Shown here piece after piece: positions 49,101-58,100 of a DNA stretch of 64,000 nt (the first letter of the stretch is position 1; every line of letters begins with the position of its first letter). The DNA lies in contig CM068540.1 in the NCBI GenBank assembly GCA_035048495.1, forward strand, positions 3,208,829-3,272,828, in the 5' to 3' direction. Source of the stretch: Euptelea pleiosperma (taxonomy: Eukaryota > Streptophyta > Magnoliopsida > Ranunculales > Eupteleaceae). The notes beneath the pieces are model-generated. The model worked only from the letters and a program-made list of their open reading frames with translations. It was not told the origin of the DNA and did not search any database. The translations under genes were made by a program, and so were the position numbers.

Positions 49101-52100
49101 ACCGATACAACCAACCCCTGACCATTATCCCTTACTCCTAAACCACAACCTACCACCGTCAACCCCAAATCCTTGAAGCTTTGGCCTTCCCAAACCCCTA
49201 CCCCTGCTGTCGTTATTTCCTTCACCCATTTAATACCAAGCACCAGCCGCCATCCACCCCATACACCTGTCACCACAGCTTCTCAAGCCAAAATCCTTGC
49301 TGCCACTCCCATCCAAACCTTTCACGTAGTTCACCAACCACCCAAGAGGTCCAGAAATGTCTTATGACCTCTAACCCGTCAACCAATAAACATTCTTGTC
49401 CCCCCCGCCCCCCCCCCCCTGTCACCACCACTCCCCATAGCCCAATCGCTCATAGTAATCCTCATTATGCCCACCGATTGATTAATTTTGTTTAAAATAT
49501 TGATTGCTGGTTGTTGTGCTTGCTTCATGTACGTGCCCAACCGTAAATTTAATCCTCACCTTTGCATGAGTAAATAACCATTGTGCAACGATTTTGATCC
49601 GTGAAATTCCTTTAAATCCTCGATTGGGTCGAGGCACGACACGTTGATTCGTGTTACTGTTTTAAGTCACGGTTGTCTAAATCAACCATTAGGTCCCCGC
49701 GGATAGTTATATGAGGGTTCATCTTTCGGGGTTGTAACTTGACCCGAACACGTAATTATTCACGTGGTCTTCTTTGACTTCCCGTGATTGGCAGATGTTT
49801 ATTACTTGTTGTTGCGTGGGGTAATTCCTGGATATCTCAGCCTCGTGTATTAATCGCATTCATTGGTCATCGCCTCATTGTTTGGAACCTCGGCATTGCA
49901 CGCTAATTTGCATTCATAAGTCCTGCATCAATTTTGGTATCAGAGCCTTAGGTTAGGCATAGGGTATTTCATTGTGTCGCATATAGTGTAGGACTTCATC
50001 ATTGCATTGTGGTTAGTGTATGTCCAGCCGTAGCAGTCGTGAATACCAGTTCAAAGTGGCAGAAGGACCCTCTGACTGGGCAAGGAACCTTTGGAGGTTG
50101 TCAATCTTTGCCTATTGAACTGACACAATAATGGAAGAGGCGCCTTGAGTGGCTATAAGGAGACGACCATGTGGGAGTATCTTGGGAAGCACCTATTGGA
50201 ATCTCTGAAGTAGCAATATAAGCAGCAGGGGCCACTGATCGGTTGGGGCGTGGTGGATGACCATGCAATTCCCAATACCTGTCATTCACATGCCCATGAT
50301 GGCTACAGTAGTCACACTTGGGCCTCTCTTGATCAGAAAACTTTCCAGCAAAAGACAGTGCAGATGGTGATGCAGAAGGTGTAAAGGGCCGATTCTTTTG
50401 AAAAGCGCTACGGAGTAGCATCAGATATAAGGGCAGATTTATCTGGACCAGGGGATGGTGCCATGACACTACGTCAGCTCTCCTCACTCTGGACATAGGA
50501 GTATACTTGACCGAGCGAAGTTAGAGAGTCACGGCTGAGTATCTGAATCCCGGCTAACTCATACTCAGAATTAAGCCCTGCTAGGAACTCAAAGATCCGT
50601 GTCTCTTCGACCAACTTCCTATACTTAATGCCATCCTCAGTGCAAGAAGGCTGAAAGGTGTGATAGTAATCTAGTTCCCCCCCACATGCTCCTCAAAGTA
50701 GCAAAATCGGATAGAGACCTTTCCCTTTGATGAAGATGGGAGATATTCTGCCTAAGTTGAAAGGCCCTGGCTAGGTTCTGTTGCTGAGACTAAGTTTGAG
50801 AAGCTGTGTCCCAAACCGCCTTGGTCGTATGTAGAAACAAGAACCCCCGACTAATCTGTGGCTGCATGGAATTATGATGCCCTAACATGACAGTGAGATT
50901 TTCAGTCTCCCATTTCTCAAACAATGGGTCTTCTATAGTCTTGGGCTCAACTACTCGCCCGGTGATGTATCCCAACTTCCCGCAGCCCCCAATATACATT
51001 ATGGCTGCCTTAGACCACTCCAAATAGTTCTTCCTATCTAAATGGACTGACGTAATTTGTAATCTTGGATTCTCGAAACCCACTTGAGTCACCATTGAAC
51101 CTCTGACACCACCAAAGGTTGCTTCCGTGCTCACTGTTGCCCCTCCAGTAATTGTGGATCCTCTTGTGACCCCGCTGGTAGACATAACTACTCACAAAGG
51201 TACCAACAAACACAAGGAGGCCGTGTACACACAACATGCCTAAAATCAATACAGAGGGCCACCGATAGCGTTTACAACCCAAAACGAGCACAATAATGCT
51301 CAAATATGGGCCAGACGATAATATTAGAGGGGAGTTTCATCTCTCGAAATTCTGATTCTTCTTAAAAACGAGTGAGGCTGGATCCTGTGTAGCTAATTAT
51401 GTAGGCGGCAAAAAAAAGCATCAAATCCACCCAAAAAGCCTCACATAGATCAGAGAATAGCGGAAACACGAAAAATAATATTTTAACTTATTTTGCAAAG
51501 ATCAAGCAAAAGTTCATCAAGAACATCTCGAATTGTTTTGAAAAAATCACCATAAAATCTAGAATATTGAATTCCTTTAGGTGGTAGAGCCTCGGGATCA
51601 TGTGATCGTATGGTTGCCGATGTCAACCCTACGACTTGATGACGTCAGCACCTCTCTGACTGCTCGTTGATTCTGCCCGCCTGCAAGAAATGGTTCTAGG
51701 GTTTGGCTCTGATACCAAGTTGAATTTAGGGTTTGATTATACAGTTTCAAGTAGAGAAGAAAGAGAGAAGGAATGGAGAGCATGTATTGCACATGACTCC
51801 CAAACTTATTTATATAGTGTTAAGAGAAAGGGTATTTACAGTATACCCAGTCAGCAGTGTATATATATTAAAAAGGGAGGGAAACCCCACTTTGCAAAGG
51901 AGTGGCGAGAAAGTCCCTCACAGAAAAACCAACTCACTCGAGAAGTAAAAATGATTCAAACCATTTAAATACAAAACCATCGAATCTAAGCCCCTTTAGA
52001 TTCCTTGAGAGGCGTAGATCGAAAGAATAGAAAATCTTTAATCCTTAAAACTGTAACTTGGACACCCCCTTCTTGCCTTCAATTATTCGATTGTTCCTCT

Positions 52101-55100
52101 CCTTCCCAATAGCCCGCCACATTCTCCATAGAATCCAACTTTGTCTAGGGGCATTAATGGTGGACCACCCAAGGATTTGCTCCTTTACACTACTAGAGCA
52201 TGTCTAAGATATATTGAATGCCTGGAAAAATAACACCAAATTTTTATGGAGAACTGACAATGGAGCAACAGATGGTCCACTGATTCTCCACTAGCCCACC
52301 AAAGATAACATATATTGGGCCCACTTCTTGCTAATCAGATGATTCGCTGTGCATGCCACCTTGGACAAAATCTCCTTACTCCACTCTCAAATAGCCGGGA
52401 AGCAGGAATACACGTGGGTTATTGCCGGATCGAATGACCTAACAGAAAATACACCCCTCGGCTCCCATCTCCAAATCCTACTATCTTGGGACTAAGATGA
52501 TAAATCCTCTCTGCACATGCATTCTATCAACCTGACCACGTCATCTCCCAATTTATAATGTTCCTTTTGAGGCCTAAGATTCATGAAGGGCTTCCAATTG
52601 ACTTCACATAACAATCCTTATCCACGGCACCTTGAAGATCAGATAAAGAGAAGATTTGTGGGTAAGCAACATTGAGAGGGATATCTCTACACGATATATC
52701 TTCCTAAAACCTCATCCTTTTTCAGAGTCAATCTTGACCTGGATTTCTTTGGTGAATACTTCATCAGTGTTTTTAAAAGTGCAAGACATATATGAGGCAA
52801 TTTTCCTTGGTGAGGCGAGGCGTAAGCCTCAAATTTTTTTAAATGCTCTAAAACCCCCCATAAAAACCATAATAAATTTAAAAAATGATACAATCATAGA
52901 ACCCTCACATTCCAAGATGTAATTCTTAACTTCATTGAGAACTGGATTGGGCTCCCCTCCCATAGACCGCTTCTTTCTTCCGGTTTCCCCTCATAGTTAA
53001 TAAGACAAACCGAATTAGACACTTCCCTGTGGATTTTGAAAGTGCCCCTACTACCGAAGAATCCTCTTTGCCTCAACTCATCTCTCCCATACCTCCTCGA
53101 ATTGCATTGCAAGCCTAAGACTTCACTGTCCCACCCCCAAAATCCTTTGACCCGTAATTTTTTCTCTTCTCAATGCAAATAGTTGTGTACCTTTTCCTAT
53201 TATGGGGATTCTGTTTCACATTTTTCTTTTGTAATTGGGCTCTTCTATGTTATTTACTCTTCATTTATTTCTAATTCATTCTATACTTAACCAAAAAAGT
53301 GGAAGCAGGGGTAGGTGAGCCCAACACCCACCACATAGCTTTTTTGTATTTGTTTTATGATCAAATTCAAAACTTAATTGTTTTCCACGGGACACTTCAA
53401 CCTGATGCAAATAGATTTCAGTCTGTCTTGAGTGTATTCTTTCATCATTTTCTCTGACATATCAGTTTTATGTGTTTGTTTGCCAACCCCAAACATTTGG
53501 GATAAGGCATAGATAATGACAATTAGTTTGTGTTTGCAATGGAACCAGTGGAGCTAATATGAATGTCTGCAGTGTATTATTTTGTATCCATAGTTGATAT
53601 GAAAAAATGACGTCTTTGGATATTGGGGCCGAAGCCCTAAGTTTAAAGAGTGCTAATTGAGTTATTATGTTGGGCTTGTGATTTATCTCCATAATATTAA
53701 GTGGTCATGTTAATTACTTTTTGCAATTAGTCATCGATTCTTAGCGATAAACCAAAACTTACATCCTCATGATCGTTCAGTTTTTGTTTTGGTTAATGTA
53801 CAAGTGTGGATGGATGCTCTATGCAGACAAGATTTTCTCTTCTGGGGAATGGGATATACAACAGTATTAGAAGTATGATACTATTATATCTGTGTACACA
53901 CGTCATACAGTTTAGGAAGCTGGATGCCCTATGTGGGCTTCCTACATAGATCTCCTTGTTGAAAAATCAGTATGATCGTTTGGTCCAAAGTCAAAACCTA
54001 TGATTAATTGCATTATTTTTTATGTATGGTCATTTATACAGTAGGTTTTCATAGTATTTGTACCTGGGTAAAATACAGGTAAGACTAGACGTAAAATATT
54101 GCAGGGGTGCAATACTTCATAATGATGTGGTTGAGGTAAGGGAGAGTGACCTAAGTTTGGCTAAACCACAATTGCGCCATATGGTAGTTGCTGTGTACAC
54201 AAAGAAAGGGAGGAGGGAGTGAAGGAGGGAGTGAAGGAGGGATTATCATGGGTGTAAGCCTCACGCGTACACCTTTTTAAATGAATAGTAAAAACAAGAA
54301 CATAACTAAATAATAGGATAATTCATTAAAAAAATAAATTTAGGCAAATTTGTGGAAAAATAACATTAAATCTATTTCTTATGGGGAAATAGATTTTTTG
54401 TTGCTTTTATTTAATCTAGAATAGCTTCTTATTATTTAACTATGATTTAGGGTGTTATGTATATGCATGCGAGGCACACGCTTCTGACACAAGGCACTAA
54501 AAAAGGTTTAAAAGGTGTATACGCCTCACATGCTTTAAGCTTTTTTAATAAGCCTTGGGGCATTTTCCTGATGTTGCAACTGCATGACCATTTAATTTAT
54601 AGTTTGTGAGCTAAAGAATCAGACCTTTCTTTTTCTACGCAAACTTATATTTTGTTCAGTAAATAAATATATTAATAAAAGGAAACGAGAGATCATATCT
54701 AGTATATAGAGAATAACATATATGTCCTCTTTGGTTATTTATTCTTATGTTTGGGAAAGTTATATGGTTTTGCTTCAAAAATATGAGTTCACCTTATTTC
54801 AAATAAGTTATAACTTTTTTCTCGCCCTTGGCAGATGTTGGATTGGCATTAAACAAGTTCCAAAAAATTCTCCTTTGGGGAGACTGAGAGGAAGTGATAA
54901 TGTGGTAAACCCTTCATTTGTTCGTTATGCGTTTTTCATTGGTGGTCAAATCATGATATGTTTGTTAACTGAGTCGGCAAATAACGCATGCGTTGTGAAA
55001 TTCTTGTTAAATCAAATTCTTGGTGAGTTATAGCTGAAAAAACATTATAAATCACTAAAATATTAAGTTTTCAGAGAGAATATGAAGACATAACATGTCA

Positions 55101-58100
55101 TGTTGCTCAGGCGCATCTAATTGGATAACTAATGCCAAAAAAAAAAATCAATCAATTAACTGTATGAAGATTGTGATCTAGGTTACATAATTGTTGAAGA
55201 CCTTCCTCTTTATGATTTCATTTGAATCACAAAAGATTATGAGCCTTCTTGTTTGTATATTAGATCCGGATCGGGCATTTACTCAGCATCAATTTTCGAA
55301 AAAGCACATGTCATTTGATCGAGTACAAAGACACTTGTTTTTAAGTCGATCACTACCTGGATCCATGCAATAAATTGAATGTGTTTAGTTTATTGGGGAC
55401 CCCAAGATATTTTACACCAGCTCTAGCAAGCACCATGTAACAAAGGCTACTACCTATCACAACTCCGACCCGTACAAGAAGGTTGTTAATAACTCATCGG
55501 AGTTGAGTCTTCTTTCAACCAGGGAGAATGATGCGGGCATCAAAGTCAATTAGCTGTATGAAGTGGCATTTGGGTTCACTTTGTTTTGGGAGGGTGGTTT
55601 TGTCATTTTTGGTAGAGTGAGATTTGTTAGAAGAGTTGGGGTTTTGTATAAAACCATCTTTAGCGAATAGGATAGATTTTTGAGTGGAAGAAGTAAAGAA
55701 GAGAGAAGCTTGTAGCTTCCGTCTGCATTGAATCCAAGGTAGTTAAGGGCGCAAGGCGAGGCACGCACCTGATTGAAGCGAGGCGTAATATTAAAATTAG
55801 AATAATAAATATAAGAAATTAAGAAAAATAACATAAAAAAATAACAAAATAGGTAATAATTAGGTCATAAAACATAAAAGATGCAAATGTCCAAAATCTC
55901 AAGTGACCCAAATGCAGTTCTAGTTAACGTTGTCATTATCTAAATACAAAAAAAGTAATAAAAAAAGCATAAAAGATAACAAATATCCAAAATCTTAAAT
56001 AGCCCACAATTAGTTTTAGTTAATATTGACATCATCTAAAATATAATCATTAGCTTCATACCCATCATCATCGGATGTTTCAGCCTTAATATATTCTTCT
56101 TCTTCTGTTTCCTCCGAATTGGCCTCTTCCTCTTCCGGCTCCTTCCTGAAGCCCTTGCCTTTACTCTTGACCTTGATTATGACCTTACTCTTAACCCAAA
56201 AGTACAATTTTTTTTTACGAAAAAACATGTATCTTAGTGAAGCGTGCACCAGGAGCCTGGTCTGGAGCCCACGAGGGTGCGCCTCAGCTTGCTGCGCCTT
56301 GACTACAAAGATTAGATCTTTGCAAGTTCCCTTTGGTTTTCCCAATAATCTCCCCCCTCTTGGTTTGCATTATTGGAAACTATGAAACTAGTAACGGTAT
56401 TTACAAGCTGGACATGTGACAATCACTTTTGTCTCTTGGATCCGTCCCCTCCTTTTGCAAAACCCCAACTGAAAAGCTCATTCCCTGCTTTCCACTTCTT
56501 GTTCTTGGTGCGGCATTTGAGTGCAAGTGCTCAAGAGTTAAAGAAATGATTCCCACTAATAACATTTAGTAGGGGGGGCCATAGCCATGGTAGGCCACCA
56601 GCAAGGAATACAAGAAGATTGAACCTTTCTACGAGTGGCAATCACACGATCTCAAGCCTCCCTTCATAGACTCAAGCTACATTAAATTTTAGCTGTAGGA
56701 ACTTTGTCGAGTTTGAGATCTGCAAAAAATAACAGATGAGGAAGTCTAACACACACAAGACAAGCCCTAGGCGGCATGTTAGTCATTGATTTGCAGAGAA
56801 AAGGAAAAAAGAAAAGCTGTTAGTTTTTCTCTCTCCAGCCATGTAAGCACCATCACCACCACCGGTCTCTCCATCATCACCTTATCTTCACCCCTCGGAA
56901 ACCTCCTCGGCACCTCCCTCCGTTGGCATCGAAAGTTTGTGAGGGGTGGAGAGATTGGGTAAGGTGGCTTCATTTTCTTTTCTTTCTTCAATCACCTATG
57001 GGAGGATACTTCAAAGGAGACGTAGAAATTGATTTATTGTAGAAATGGTGGGTTCTTTCTTCTTCTTTTTTCCTACTATAATTCCGGTACGAAGTTGTTG
57101 AGAAATTGGTACCCAAAAGCTAGGACTGCCAAATCTGAATCTTTACTCGTATTGAGAAATGCGAACTGCCTTTTAAGCTTTGAGGGGAGATAGAGAAGAT
57201 AAGGAAGGCTTTTTATTTATTTATTTTTATTTTTATTATTGCAAGCCAATCTATAACACAATGTGAGGTTTGTACAGTGGATAAAAACTTTGCTCTTCAG
57301 TGCTCGAAAGCAATTTTCATATGGGTCGCTCCACGGGCACCCACCTCCTTAAGCCGGGCACCCACAAAATAAACCAATTTGTGGGTGCCGTCGCCGTAGG
57401 TACGTCTCTCTCTCTCTCTCTCTCGCTGTGGTGTTGGAGTGGTGGTGGTGATGGTGGAGTTGGTGGTGGTGTTGGAGTGGCGGTGATGGTAGAGTGGTGG
57501 TGGTAGAGTTGATGGTAGAGTGGTGGTGGTGTTCATGGTGGAGTTGATGGTAGTGGTGGTTGTGGAGTTAGTGGTGGTGGTGGTGGTGGTGGTGGTGGTA
57601 GAGTGGTAGTAGAGTGGTGGTGGTGGAGTGGTGGTTTGGAGCACCCCACACTCCCACAAAAGGATGGACAATATGCGGCAAGCCCGCATTTTTTTTTTTT
57701 GCCTCCACGGCCTGGAACTACCGTGGCCACCATGGCACCCATGGCCAAGCCAGCCGTGGCCACCATGGCACCCATGGCCAGGAGCCCAAGTCAGAAATTT
57801 TTTTTGGATTTTAATGTGGGTGCCCAGCGTAATGGGGTGCCCAAACAGGGGCCCTTTAATCGGTGTGGGTGCCCATCAAATGTTGGTGCCCAGCCGAAAA
57901 AGGTGGGCGCCTGTAGAGCTACCCTTTTCATATACCACCCCCAAAAAACAGTGGCAAACTCTTTCGGCTCAGTGATCCCATGACGTTTTGGCCCACCCCT
58001 TGGTGTCTGTGCATGCCAAAAATCAGCTTGAATGATTTCTGACTGTTGGATTCGAGCATTTTTTTCATTATGGGGTTGGAATCCACCCATGGACCTGTTC

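Larger units (their letters stand above)
45170..51856 (-). mobile_element. Ty1/copia retrotransposon, antisense in HSDH intron 10, non-functional
   Basis: Two short LTRs (51718-51856 as 5' LTR, 45170-45343 as 3' LTR) enclose gag, integrase, reverse transcriptase and RNase H remnants in copia order. A perfect 5-bp target duplication GTGTA (45165-45169 and 51857-51861) marks the borders. The coding part carries stops, and the integrase-to-RT and gag-to-integrase spans are replaced by other insertions. Total length is 6,687 bp, of which about 2.7 kb is later insertion. Confidence 0.92.

Noticed and set aside
48456..49495. Protein-coding gene in the C-rich block
   Set aside because: Long frames in several registers on both strands and in both 392-bp copies are a composition effect; no recognisable domain.
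50101..51303. Independent zinc-finger gene on the minus strand
   Set aside because: The knuckle and the LDRKNYLEW block are copia gag, bounded by the element's LTR, primer site and target duplication.
56016..56345. 109-codon acidic frame as a gene
   Set aside because: It overlaps the end of a MITE and its N-terminal half is the inverted repeat.
57297..57983. Thr-, Gly- and Pro-rich open frames of 106-130 codons
   Set aside because: They are translations of the GGT/CCA minisatellite and repeated CCATGGC blocks inside a delimited transposon; no domain.
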